From the NCBI RefSeq assembly GCF_040957575.1, contig NZ_CP162601.1:1116001-1180000 (forward strand): a stretch of 64,000 nt of DNA. The letters are read 5' to 3'. Source of the DNA: Vibrio sp. HB236076 (GTDB lineage Bacteria > Pseudomonadota > Gammaproteobacteria > Enterobacterales > Vibrionaceae). Of the stretch, positions 8,742 to 18,133 are shown one piece after another. The translations under genes and the position numbers were made by a program. Position 1 is the first letter of the stretch, and each line of letters starts with the position of its first letter. The notes beneath the pieces were generated by a model. The model ran no database searches and was not told where the DNA came from. It saw nothing but the letters and a program-made list of their open reading frames with translations.

Positions 8742-8766
8742 AAAAGGCGACCCATGGCCGCCTTTT
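8742..8766 (-). terminator. Terminator between gapA and yeaD
   Basis: Read on the minus strand, an 8-bp stem AAAAGGCG/CGCCTTTT (8766-8759 with 8749-8742) has a 9-base loop and ends in six T. It should reduce transcription from the very strong gapA gene into yeaD. Confidence 0.7.
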
Positions 8767-8790
8767 AAATTCAAAACTTAATCAACTCTC

Positions 8791-10162
<1,372 letters not shown>

Positions 10163-10567
10163 GTGACTGATACCCCCTACAACCCAAAATCAGACCAACA
10201 ATGGCGAGAAGAATTAAGCGAAGAAGCGTATTACGTTTGTCGTCAGCAAGGCACCGAGCCGCCGTTCAGTGGCAAGCTTTTACACAATAAAGACACCGGT
10301 CTGTATCACTGCACTTGTTGCCAAGCGCCGTTGTTTTCTTCGCAAAATAAGTACGATTCTGGCTGCGGCTGGCCAAGTTTCGACGCCCCGATTAACCCAG
10401 AAGCTATTCGTTATTTGCAAGATAACAGTCATGGCATGCAGCGAGTCGAAATTCGTTGTCAGCGCTGCGATAGCCACCTTGGTCATGTGTTTGAAGACGG
10501 CCCAAAGACCACAGGTGAACGTTACTGCGTGAATTCAATTTCGTTGGTGTTTGAAAAAGATGCCTAA
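10163..10567 (+). CDS. msrB: Peptide-methionine (R)-S-oxide reductase MsrB
   Basis: The 134-residue protein has the two zinc-binding CxxC pairs, CTCC and CQRC, and the catalytic cysteine in RYCVNS near the C-terminus, together with GCGWPSF and HLGHVF. It reduces methionine-R-sulfoxide in proteins. The start codon is GTG at 10163 with AGGAA 5 bases upstream. The gene is divergent from gapA, as yeaA/msrB is in E. coli. Confidence 0.96.
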   Translation: MTDTPYNPKSDQQWREELSEEAYYVCRQQGTEPPFSGKLLHNKDTGLYHCTCCQAPLFSSQNKYDSGCGWPSFDAPINPEAIRYLQDNSHGMQRVEIRCQRCDSHLGHVFEDGPKTTGERYCVNSISLVFEKDA

Positions 10568-10579
10568 TCTGTGGCGAGG

Positions 10580-10605
10580 CTTCTCTGTCACCCTTCTCTG
10601 TCACC
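10580..10605. repeat. 13-bp perfect tandem duplication
   Basis: CTTCTCTGTCACC occurs twice without spacing, at 10580-10592 and 10593-10605, just past the msrB stop. Confidence 0.75.
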
Positions 10606-10622
10606 AAAGGTATTTGGTGACA
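10599..10622. terminator. Hairpin between convergent msrB and the DUF2989 gene
   Basis: TGTCACCAAA and TTTGGTGACA form a 10-bp perfect stem with a GGTA loop. No T-tract follows. It may end transcripts in this convergent gap, and its left arm overlaps the second tandem copy. Confidence 0.45.
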
Positions 10623-10708
10623 CGAACTCGATGTGATTACAAGGCCAGTGGCTTAGCGCTGGCCTGAGTACACGTGGTTAAGCACGTTAATCGCCTCGAT
10701 ACCATCGG

Positions 10709-11578
10709 CTAGCTTTCACTCGCTGGTTGGTCAGGGTCGGTCGCTAAGACGGACTCGGAGGCTTGATGGGTCATGGACGCTTTATAGTCGCCTTCCATGA
10801 TCGCCTGATAAACGACTTTGGCGTCTTTTTTCAGTTGTTTCTCAGTATCGGCTTCGAGCGGAATCAAACGCTGCAATTGTTTGTCGCTTGCGACGGCAAT
10901 GTCCATGTGTTTAGCAACTTGAGTCCACAGGTACGCGTGTTCTTTATCGCCCATTTGTTGGTACAAGCTCGCCAGTGTTTTGACGATATCTGGATTGACT
11001 TGATCGGCGCTCGTCAGCTCTAATGCCCGTTGCAAAAAGTGCAGGGTTTTTTCGCGGTCGTGTTGAACATAGTAGGTCGCCAACGCGTATTGAAGGTGAG
11101 CGGTTTCAACTTGTTTGCTACCTTCGAGCTGTAAAAATTGTCTTTGCGCTTCTTTGTCACCCAGTTGACTCCACAAAAAGTAAAGGGCGTCCGCGGAGCG
11201 TGAATCGCTCAGGCGTTTTGTCAACGCATCGAGCTCATCGATACTGGCGACCAAGGCTTCGTAGCGTTTGCGTTTGACATCGGTTTGCGTCAGGGTATTG
11301 ATTTGCGATGCCAATTCTAGGCATTGTCGGTAGCTGGCGGTTTTGTAGTAGGCGTCGATCAAGTTGTCATCACTCGGATCTCTTAACACGTCAAAACGCT
11401 GCCAAATCACATCGGTTCTTGCTACGCGACACTGGCTGTCGTTCATATTGAGTTCTTGGCATTGCAATTGAGCGTGGCGGTCGCAAAGCTCTTGGGTGGT
11501 GTATTGTTTTTCAAAACAACCCGAGAGAAGCAATGTGCTGACTACAGTGACAGCGCCAGAGAGCAAAATTGTGTTCAT
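10709..11578 (-). CDS. DUF2989 family lipoprotein
   Basis: The 289-residue precursor has a lipoprotein signal ending in the lipobox LLSGC at residues 17-21, so the mature protein should be lipid-anchored. With Phe at +2 the outer membrane is the likely destination. The body is mostly helical with TPR-like pairs, for example LQYALATYYV and VKTLASLYQQMGDKEHAYLW. The C-terminal 35 residues are polar and Ser/Ala/Asp-rich. DUF2989 proteins are found mainly in vibrios and relatives and have no known activity. The gene is convergent with msrB and divergent from yeaC. Confidence 0.82.
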   Translation of the reverse strand: MNTILLSGAVTVVSTLLLSGCFEKQYTTQELCDRHAQLQCQELNMNDSQCRVARTDVIWQRFDVLRDPSDDNLIDAYYKTASYRQCLELASQINTLTQTDVKRKRYEALVASIDELDALTKRLSDSRSADALYFLWSQLGDKEAQRQFLQLEGSKQVETAHLQYALATYYVQHDREKTLHFLQRALELTSADQVNPDIVKTLASLYQQMGDKEHAYLWTQVAKHMDIAVASDKQLQRLIPLEADTEKQLKKDAKVVYQAIMEGDYKASMTHQASESVLATDPDQPASES

Positions 11579-11683
11579 TGGTAACGTAACCTAGTGATCC
11601 ATTTCGATATTATCCATTGACAAGCTTGACCTGCTGCGAGCTTGGAGTAAGGTCTTAGTATAACCAATAGATGAGACAAAGTA

Positions 11684-11971
11684 ATGAACACCGAGCAACT
11701 ATTAGCGTCGATTACCCCACAAATTTACCAGCGTCTATTGTACGCTATAGAAACGGGACGTTGGCCCGACGGCGGCAAGCTCACCCAAGAACAACGAGAT
11801 TCATGCATGCAAGCGGTCATGATGTATCAAGCCAAGCACAATGAAAACCCAGATCACATGTCGATTGACCAAAGTGGTGAAATTCACATCAAATCGAAGA
11901 TGGACATGAAAAAAGAGTGGCAGATCAACCAAGGAGACGCCATTTTCACCACCAACCCCAATCAAGATTAA
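11684..11971 (+). CDS. yeaC: YeaC/DUF1315 family protein
   Basis: This is a 95-residue cytosolic protein. The conserved pattern GRWPDGGKLTxEQR near residues 25-40 and MYQAKHNE is diagnostic of the YeaC family. Function is unknown, but the gene keeps company with gapA and msrB across enterics and vibrios. The terminal inverted repeat of a MITE-like element begins within its stop codon, so the last codon or two may have been reshaped by the insertion. Confidence 0.88.
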   Translation: MNTEQLLASITPQIYQRLLYAIETGRWPDGGKLTQEQRDSCMQAVMMYQAKHNENPDHMSIDQSGEIHIKSKMDMKKEWQINQGDAIFTTNPNQD

Positions 11972-12150
11972 TACCAATCTGATTAAGTATGTGGTCAATG
12001 ATAGCGCAGAGAAAAAGCTTGAGAACAAGGCAACCTATTTATTTATAAATACAAGACAGTTAGTAGTTGTTCTACAAGTTATTTTCTTAACGATGTTATC
12101 GAGTTTTTTAACCAGCTAGGGTGACCAGCTATTTAGTTAGATTGGTATAA
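11969..12150. mobile_element. MITE-like element with about 26-bp terminal inverted repeats
   Basis: The left end from TACCAATCTGATTAA (11972) through TGTGGTCA at about 11998 and the right end at 12123-12148 are imperfect inverted copies, about 21 of 26 positions matching. The interior of about 130 bases is AT-rich and has no coding frame. Such short, non-coding, inverted-repeat-bounded units are typical of miniature elements mobilised in trans. A further copy of one terminus, TTATACCAATCTGATTAA, is at 28272-28289. Confidence 0.7.
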
Positions 12151-12163
12151 GCCGCTTAGAATC

Positions 12164-12192
12164 AAAAAATAGGCCAGATTTTGGCCTATTTT
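12164..12192. terminator. Bidirectional terminator between yeaC and ansA
   Basis: AAAATAGGCCA at 12166-12176 pairs perfectly with 12182-12192 over a 5-base loop. A runs on one side and T runs on the other, so it can work for both converging genes. Confidence 0.8.
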
Positions 12193-12250
12193 GACGAAGG
12201 TTGAATGTCTTTAACGAGGCTAGAGTGCCATCGCCACTTACTCGAGCGGT

Positions 12251-13264
12251 TTACAAACTCATTTCACCGCGCAAAACGCGCTGCATTTCTTGTTTGATCT
12301 CTTCATAAGATAAGTCTTGGCTCAACAAGTAATGCAGCTTGGCCAAGGCAGCTTCTGGGGTCATGTCGTAGCCGCTGATCACGCCTGCCTCGGCAAGCGC
12401 ACAGCCTGTGGCATAACCGCCCATGTTGACCTTGCCTGCCAAGCACTGGGTAAGGTTGACCACGATCACGCCACGCTCTGAGGCTTCTTTGAGGTGGGCG
12501 AGCAATTCTGGGTTTTGCGGCGCGTTGCCGACACCGAAGGTCAGTAGAATCATCGCATTGACTGGCTGACGCAGTGTGTTGCGGATCACTTCATGCGATA
12601 TACCAGGGTACATGGTGATCACCCCAATCGGTTGCGGGGTAATTTGATGCACTTTAAATGGCCCAGATGGCAGCCTGTTGACTTCAATATTATTGCTTAC
12701 CTGAATGTTGATCCCCGCTTCAAGTAGGGGAGGCAAGTTTGGTGACGTAAAGGCGTTAAAACCGTCAGCGTGGGATTTGGTGCTGCGATTGCCGCGCATC
12801 AACTGATTGTTGAAAAACAAGGTCACTTCATTGATCGGGTAATTTGCCGCAATATGCAGAGCGTTTAACAAGTTGGCTTGGCCATCCGAGCGCAACTCCG
12901 CCAATGGAATTTGCGAGCCGGTGACGATGACAGGCTTGGCCAAATTTTCCAACATAAAGGAGAGCGCCGAAGCCGTGTAAGCCATGGTGTCGGTGCCGTG
13001 TAAGATGACAAAACCGTCGTATTTGTCGTAGTTAGATTGGATATCATCGGCGATTTGTTGCCAATCGGCTGGCGTCATATCAGACGAATCGATAAGCGGC
13101 GCATATTCATGAATGGTGTATTCGGGCATTTCTGAGCGGTGAAACTCAGGCATGTTTTTTAGCTGAGTTTCCATAAAACCAGCCACCGGCACATAGCCGT
13201 GAGCCGATTTTTGCATGCCAATCGTGCCGCCTGTGTAAGCGATATAAATGTGTTTTCTAGCCAT
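12251..13264 (-). CDS. ansA: Type I L-asparaginase
   Basis: The 337-residue cytosolic enzyme has both asparaginase signatures: YTGGTIGM with the nucleophilic threonine near residue 11, and LHGTDTMAYTAS with the second catalytic Thr-Asp pair near residue 90. It lacks a signal peptide, as expected for the type I low-affinity form that hydrolyses asparagine to aspartate and ammonia. In E. coli ansA follows sppA; here a sugar ABC transporter operon has been placed between them. Confidence 0.95.
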   Translation of the reverse strand: MARKHIYIAYTGGTIGMQKSAHGYVPVAGFMETQLKNMPEFHRSEMPEYTIHEYAPLIDSSDMTPADWQQIADDIQSNYDKYDGFVILHGTDTMAYTASALSFMLENLAKPVIVTGSQIPLAELRSDGQANLLNALHIAANYPINEVTLFFNNQLMRGNRSTKSHADGFNAFTSPNLPPLLEAGINIQVSNNIEVNRLPSGPFKVHQITPQPIGVITMYPGISHEVIRNTLRQPVNAMILLTFGVGNAPQNPELLAHLKEASERGVIVVNLTQCLAGKVNMGGYATGCALAEAGVISGYDMTPEAALAKLHYLLSQDLSYEEIKQEMQRVLRGEMSL

Positions 13265-13390
13265 GATCTACAACTTCTTTCATCAATCCAAATTATCGCA
13301 AAGTATAACCAAAGCGCGGCCAATGCACACGCTTTTATCCCCGTGTGCTATGGCGTCGAACAGTACGGCAACGGGGTACTGGCACCGCGG

Positions 13391-14518
13391 TTATACGTGA
13401 ACTGGTTGCGGGCTTGGATTCTCGGCGTGTAGATCCAGTTCGAGGCGCTGGCCCGAGTGATCAAAAAAGTGTAGGTGCTGGTAGGCGCAAGTCAGTGATA
13501 GAGATTGAAAATGCGCAACCGCTTGATCGCCGGGCAAATAGACTTTAAAACCGTCGACCCCGCAAGATTGACCAAATAAATAGGTGCCATTGCCAAGCCT
13601 TTCGACCACTTCACTTTGAAACGGAAGGGAGACATCTAGCGCCGTATCGATGTTTAAATGTTCAGGGCGTATACCGACGCGAATGTTATCACCGGTTTTT
13701 AGTGTCGCTGAGTGGCAAGGCAAGTGAAGCTGGTGTTGATCTGGGGTTGCCAGCGTCAAACGGCCGGGCTGATTGTCAATGACGGTCGTTGGAATAAAAT
13801 TCATTTTCGGTGAACCGATGAAACCGGCGACAAAGTCATTATTGGGGCGATGATACAGCTCGAGTGGGCTGCCGACTTGCTCGATGTTACCGGCGCGCAG
13901 CACCACGATTTTGTCGGCCAGTGTCATGGCTTCGACTTGATCATGGGTGACGTAAATCATGGTATTGCCCAAATCTTGGTGTAATTTGGCAATTTGCAAG
14001 CGCATGTCGACTCTGAGTTCTGCGTCTAGGTTTGACAGTGGCTCATCAAATAAAAATACCTCTGGATTGCGCACAATGGCACGGCCGATCGCGACACGTT
14101 GACGTTGCCCCCCCGAGAGTGCTTTGGGTTTGCGTTCGAGATACGCTTCGAGCTGCAGAGTTTTCGCCGCCTGTTGAACGTGTTCGGCAATGGTGTTTTT
14201 GTCGACGCCATTCATCTTTAAGCCAAATCCCATGTTTTCCGCGACCGTCATGTGAGGGTAGAGGGCGTAAGATTGAAAGACCATGGCGACCCCGCGCTCT
14301 GCGGGATCTCGCTCATTGATGCGCTGACCATCAAAGTACAACTCACCTTCGGTAATGTCTTCTAGGCCGGCAATCATGCGCAACAGCGTGGATTTACCAC
14401 AACCAGATGGGCCGACAAACACCACAAATTCGCCATTGTTAATCTCAAGGTCGACACCGTGAATGGTTTCCACCTTATCAAATCGTTTCACCACGTTTTT
14501 CATTATAATTTCTGCCAT
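13391..14518 (-). CDS. CUT1 sugar ABC transporter ATP-binding protein (UgpC/MsmK/MalK family)
   Basis: This is a 375-residue ATPase. It has Walker A GPSGCGKST near residue 38, signature LSGGQRQRVAIGRA, Walker B VFLFDEPLSNLD and the switch histidine in YVTHDQ. A C-terminal MalK-like regulatory OB-fold region follows (about residues 240-365, with RPEHLNI). It would power import by the two permeases at 14845-16616. Transcription is divergent from the permease genes, so the transporter uses two units sharing the 14519-14844 control region. AAGGAG precedes the ATG by 7 bases. Confidence 0.93.
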   Translation of the reverse strand: MAEIIMKNVVKRFDKVETIHGVDLEINNGEFVVFVGPSGCGKSTLLRMIAGLEDITEGELYFDGQRINERDPAERGVAMVFQSYALYPHMTVAENMGFGLKMNGVDKNTIAEHVQQAAKTLQLEAYLERKPKALSGGQRQRVAIGRAIVRNPEVFLFDEPLSNLDAELRVDMRLQIAKLHQDLGNTMIYVTHDQVEAMTLADKIVVLRAGNIEQVGSPLELYHRPNNDFVAGFIGSPKMNFIPTTVIDNQPGRLTLATPDQHQLHLPCHSATLKTGDNIRVGIRPEHLNIDTALDVSLPFQSEVVERLGNGTYLFGQSCGVDGFKVYLPGDQAVAHFQSLSLTCAYQHLHFFDHSGQRLELDLHAENPSPQPVHV

Positions 14519-14844
14519 TTTCGACTCCTTACGATATGGCTATTTATTTGAGTTCGGTCTTTGCCAAACACGGGCTCTTTGAGAGGTGACGTCAAACATA
14601 CGTTTTTTTGCCTGTAGAAGAGAGAGGCGAAAAATGAAAAATTGATCGGTGTCATACTTATTGAGCGAATTTGAGTGATTTTTGTGGAAACGTTTACATT
14701 TCGCGTCAATATCCGTATCAATCTGGCGATGACTTCTTATGATAAGGGCAAATTAGTCTCGAATTCGCTCATTATTGATTCATTTTATCGTTCAAGTGAG
14801 CGTTCGAACGTTGACTTACATGCTTGGTCATGAGGATGAGTAAT
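14519..14844. promoter_or_regulatory. Divergent sugar-transporter control region with LacI-type operator
   Basis: This 326-base gene-free region contains GTGGAAACGTTTACAT at 14684-14699, centred on the palindrome AAACGTTT (14688-14695), a close match to LacI/GalR-family operators. A second palindrome, CGTTCGAACG, is at 14801-14810, close to the permease start. Both fit sugar-responsive control. No LacI-family gene is present in the window, so the regulator would be encoded elsewhere. Confidence 0.6.
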
Positions 14845-15765
14845 ATGGACAGTTCAATGAATGCGACTTACCCCAAAAAGCGCATCAAGGCAACGCCGAA
14901 CAAACGAACCTTGTCGAGTGGGATACTGCCTTGGGTGTTTTTAATGCCAAGCTTATTGGTGTTCGGACTCTACGTGCTATACCCGATTATACAGAGCATT
15001 TCGCTGAGCTTTTATCAGTGGGATGGCCTTGGCGAAAAGATATGGGTGGGGCTGGATAATTACCGAGAACTCTTTCAATCAGACGCTTTCTATACGTCGT
15101 TAAAAAACAACTTTATTTGGCTGGTGTTTTTTATGCTCGCGCCGCCAATTGGCCTGATGATTGCCTTGTTTCTCAATCAACAAATCGTGGGCATTCGCGC
15201 GGTAAAAGCGCTGTTTTTTTTCCCGTTTGTTATTTCGCAAGTGGTTGTTGGCGTTGTCTTTGCCTGGTTTTATGATCCTTCTTTTGGCTTGTTTAACATT
15301 GCGTTAGGTTGGTTTGGCATCGAACCGATTTCTATTCTCGCCGATGAAGATTATGTCACTTATGGCATTATTGCCGCTGGCTTATGGCCGCAAATTTCCT
15401 ATTGCATGATCTTGTATCTCACCGGGTTAAACAACCTCGATCCAGAGCAAATCGAAGCGGCGCGTCTCGATGGTGCCAAGCGTTTAAAAATGTTGTGGTA
15501 TGTAGTGATCCCGCAACTTCGTCCGGCCACTTTTATTGCCATTGTCGTGACCGTGATTGGGGCATTGCGCTCTTTTGACCTGGTCGCCACCATGACATCA
15601 GGCGGCCCTTGGGGCAGTTCGAGTGTCCTGGCGTATCAAATGTACGAAGAGTCAATCTTTAACTACCGCATGGGTTATGGTGCTTCTGTGTCCGTCGTGC
15701 TGTTTTTAATTATGGATATTTACATCGCCTATTTCTTGTGGCGTATGTTAAGGAGTGAAAAATAA
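14845..15765 (+). CDS. CUT1 sugar ABC transporter permease (MalF/UgpA type)
   Basis: The 306-residue inner-membrane protein has six predicted helices, beginning with WVFLMPSLLVFGLYVLYPI. The cytoplasmic EAA loop, EAARLDGAKRLKMLWYV, is where the ATPase docks. The ATG at 14845 is chosen because GAGG sits about 9 bases upstream; in-frame starts at 14830 and 14836 are possible. It overlaps the next permease by one base (TAATG), indicating translational coupling. Confidence 0.92.
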   Translation: MDSSMNATYPKKRIKATPNKRTLSSGILPWVFLMPSLLVFGLYVLYPIIQSISLSFYQWDGLGEKIWVGLDNYRELFQSDAFYTSLKNNFIWLVFFMLAPPIGLMIALFLNQQIVGIRAVKALFFFPFVISQVVVGVVFAWFYDPSFGLFNIALGWFGIEPISILADEDYVTYGIIAAGLWPQISYCMILYLTGLNNLDPEQIEAARLDGAKRLKMLWYVVIPQLRPATFIAIVVTVIGALRSFDLVATMTSGGPWGSSSVLAYQMYEESIFNYRMGYGASVSVVLFLIMDIYIAYFLWRMLRSEK

Positions 15766-16616
15766 TGTACCCACAAGCAATACAAAAATCTGGAACACTG
15801 GCCAACATCAGTTATCGGATGGCTTTGCCTATCACCATTGTTTTATGGTTATTGCCTTTGATCGCCGTGATGATGACCTCAATTCGCTCGATTGAAGACA
15901 TCAACAAGGGCAATTATTGGGGATGGCCGACCGACATTCAAATGGTCGAAAATTATACACAAGTTTTTACCGCAACGCCGATGGGGCAATACTTGCTCAA
16001 TAGTTTACTGATTACCTTACCTGCGGTTTTTGGTGCGATTTGTCTATCCACGTTAGCCGGCTTTGCACTGGCAAAATACCGTTTCAAAGGCAATCTGTGG
16101 ATCTTCGCTTTGTTCATTGCGGGCAACTTTGTTCCTTTCCAAATCCTGATGATCCCAGTGCGAGATTTAACCATAGGTTTGGGCTTATACGACAGCCACT
16201 GGGCGTTAATTGCGTTTCACATCGCATTCCAATCAGGGTTTTGTACCTTGTTTATGCGCAACTTTATTGTCGGCATTCCCGATGCCTTGATCGAGGCGGC
16301 GCGGGTTGAAGGGGTCAGTGAATGGCGCATTTTTTGGCACATTGTGTTACCGCTGGTCAGGCCGGCGCTGGCGGCTTTAGCTGTCTTGGTGTTTACCTTT
16401 ATTTGGAATGATTACTTTTGGGCTTTGGTCCTAGTACAAAGTGATGAGGTCAGGCCGGTCACTGCAGGCTTGAGCGCACTCAAAGGACAATGGCTCGCCT
16501 CTTGGCAGTTCATGTCGGCTGGGGCGATTGTCGCAGCAATTCCTCCTGTCGTGCTGTTTTTTACCATGCAAAAACATTTTATTGCTGGGCTGACTTTGGG
16601 CGCAACCAAAGGCTAG
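15765..16616 (+). CDS. CUT1 sugar ABC transporter permease (MalG/UgpE type)
   Basis: The 283-residue protein has six predicted membrane helices and the EAA motif EAARVEGVSEWRIFWHI at about residues 183-199. It is the second membrane subunit that pairs with the 14845 product. After it come 190 bases with a CCCAATC/GATTGGG inverted repeat (16633-16639 and 16665-16671). This hairpin could separate expression of the membrane and binding-protein genes. Confidence 0.92.
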   Translation: MYPQAIQKSGTLANISYRMALPITIVLWLLPLIAVMMTSIRSIEDINKGNYWGWPTDIQMVENYTQVFTATPMGQYLLNSLLITLPAVFGAICLSTLAGFALAKYRFKGNLWIFALFIAGNFVPFQILMIPVRDLTIGLGLYDSHWALIAFHIAFQSGFCTLFMRNFIVGIPDALIEAARVEGVSEWRIFWHIVLPLVRPALAALAVLVFTFIWNDYFWALVLVQSDEVRPVTAGLSALKGQWLASWQFMSAGAIVAAIPPVVLFFTMQKHFIAGLTLGATKG

Positions 16617-16806
16617 TGAGGCAATGAGAACGCCCAATCGGGTTGATACGTGAAAGCAAGCTAAGATTGGGTGAGTGAGGTATGGCGTACCTGCCTGGGG
16701 TATAACCAAACGTGTGCGCCATCTCGAAAGTAATAAAAAGCAACAAAAACAAAGATAAAGACAAAATCGTTATTTAATCCAAGTGACAACGAGAAGGACT
16801 TTCACT

Positions 16807-18033
16807 ATGAACAAGATGAAACACCTCATTGGGGCAAGTGCCATGGCGGCGATGTTGGCAAGCCAGGCATGGGCGGGTGAGTTGGTCATTAACTCGGATC
16901 AGGCTGACCCGGCACCGAAAGCGGCATGGGCGGAAGTGATCAAACGCTTTGAAGCGGCTAACCCCGACATTACGGTCAAATACAACCTCTACGATAAAGA
17001 AGCGTATAAAACGACGATTCGCAATTGGCTGGTGACTTCGCCGCCCGATGTGGTGTTTTGGTACGCGGGTAACCGAATGAAAACCTTTGTCGACCGCGGT
17101 CTTTTTGAAGATGTCAGTGATATTTGGAACTCACAAGGTATGAAGGAAGACTATAAGTCATCCCTGCCAGCAATGACGGTTCAAGATAAACAATGGGGCG
17201 TACCATACACTTACTATCAATGGGGGATGTATTACCGCAAAGATCTGTTTGCTAAGTACAATATTGACCAGCCAACCACTTGGCAAGAGTTTAAAGACGC
17301 GGCGGCGACCTTGAAATCCCACGATATAGCCCCTTTCGCTATTGGGACCAAATATTTGTGGACGGCAGCCGGATGGTTTGATTATCTCAATTTGCGCACC
17401 AATGGTTTGGATTTTCACATTCAGTTGATGGATGGCACCATTCCTTATACCGATGAGCGAGTCAAAAAAACCTTTGAAAACTGGAAGCAATTGATCGAGC
17501 CCGGGTATTACCTAAAAAATCACGCCTCTTACTCTTGGCAAGAGGCACAGCCTTTCTTGTACAACGGCGAGGCAGCCATGTACCTGATTGGTAACTTTAT
17601 TACCCCGAACTTCCCGAAAGAGCTAGCAGGAAAAATGGGTTACTTCCCATTCCCGGTGATTGATCCGTCCGTGCCAATGGCAGAAGACGCGCCGATGGAC
17701 ACCATTCATATTCCCGCTAAAGCGAAAAACAAGGCCGATGCACGCAAGTTCTTGGAATTTGTCGCGACCCCAGAAATTCAGACCTTGGTCAATGCCAAGC
17801 TGTTACAAATCCCGACCAACAGCAAAGCGCAGCCGGCAGATGATGAGTTCTTAAATATCGGTGTGAAAGTGCTAAAAGAAGCCAGTGGTACGGCGCAATT
17901 CTACGACCGCGATACTGACCCCGCGATGGCAAAAGCTGGTATGAAAGGCTTCCAAGAGTTTATGGTGAAACCTGAGCGCATGGAGCAAATCTTAAATCGC
18001 CTGGAGAAAACGCGTCAACGCATTTACAAGTAA
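16807..18033 (+). CDS. Sugar ABC transporter substrate-binding protein
   Basis: The 408-residue precursor has a Sec signal peptide ending at SQAWA-GEL near residue 24. The mature protein has the cluster B binding-protein layout of family 1 solute-binding proteins: VIKRFEAANPDITVKY early on, then PPDVVFWYAGN, PYTYYQWGMYYRKDLF and the late KAKNKADARKFLEFV helix. Several aromatic residues (WYA, YYQWG, YLWTAAGW) would line a sugar-binding cleft. The ligand cannot be assigned. GAAGGA precedes the chosen ATG; an upstream start at 16783 is not supported. Confidence 0.92.
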   Translation: MNKMKHLIGASAMAAMLASQAWAGELVINSDQADPAPKAAWAEVIKRFEAANPDITVKYNLYDKEAYKTTIRNWLVTSPPDVVFWYAGNRMKTFVDRGLFEDVSDIWNSQGMKEDYKSSLPAMTVQDKQWGVPYTYYQWGMYYRKDLFAKYNIDQPTTWQEFKDAAATLKSHDIAPFAIGTKYLWTAAGWFDYLNLRTNGLDFHIQLMDGTIPYTDERVKKTFENWKQLIEPGYYLKNHASYSWQEAQPFLYNGEAAMYLIGNFITPNFPKELAGKMGYFPFPVIDPSVPMAEDAPMDTIHIPAKAKNKADARKFLEFVATPEIQTLVNAKLLQIPTNSKAQPADDEFLNIGVKVLKEASGTAQFYDRDTDPAMAKAGMKGFQEFMVKPERMEQILNRLEKTRQRIYK

Positions 18034-18063
18034 GTGCTACTTTGATTGGCTATCCATAATTAA

Positions 18064-18097
18064 AAAAACGCCGCAGTGTAAAACTGCGGCGTTTTTC
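18064..18097. terminator. Strong bidirectional terminator between the sugar-binding protein gene and sppA
   Basis: A 14-bp perfect stem, 18064-18077 with 18083-18096, has a 5-base loop and is flanked by A and T runs, serving the two converging genes. Confidence 0.9.
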
Positions 18098-18133
18098 TAT
18101 CGAATACAGCGAGTAAAAAGACTCACTTAAACA

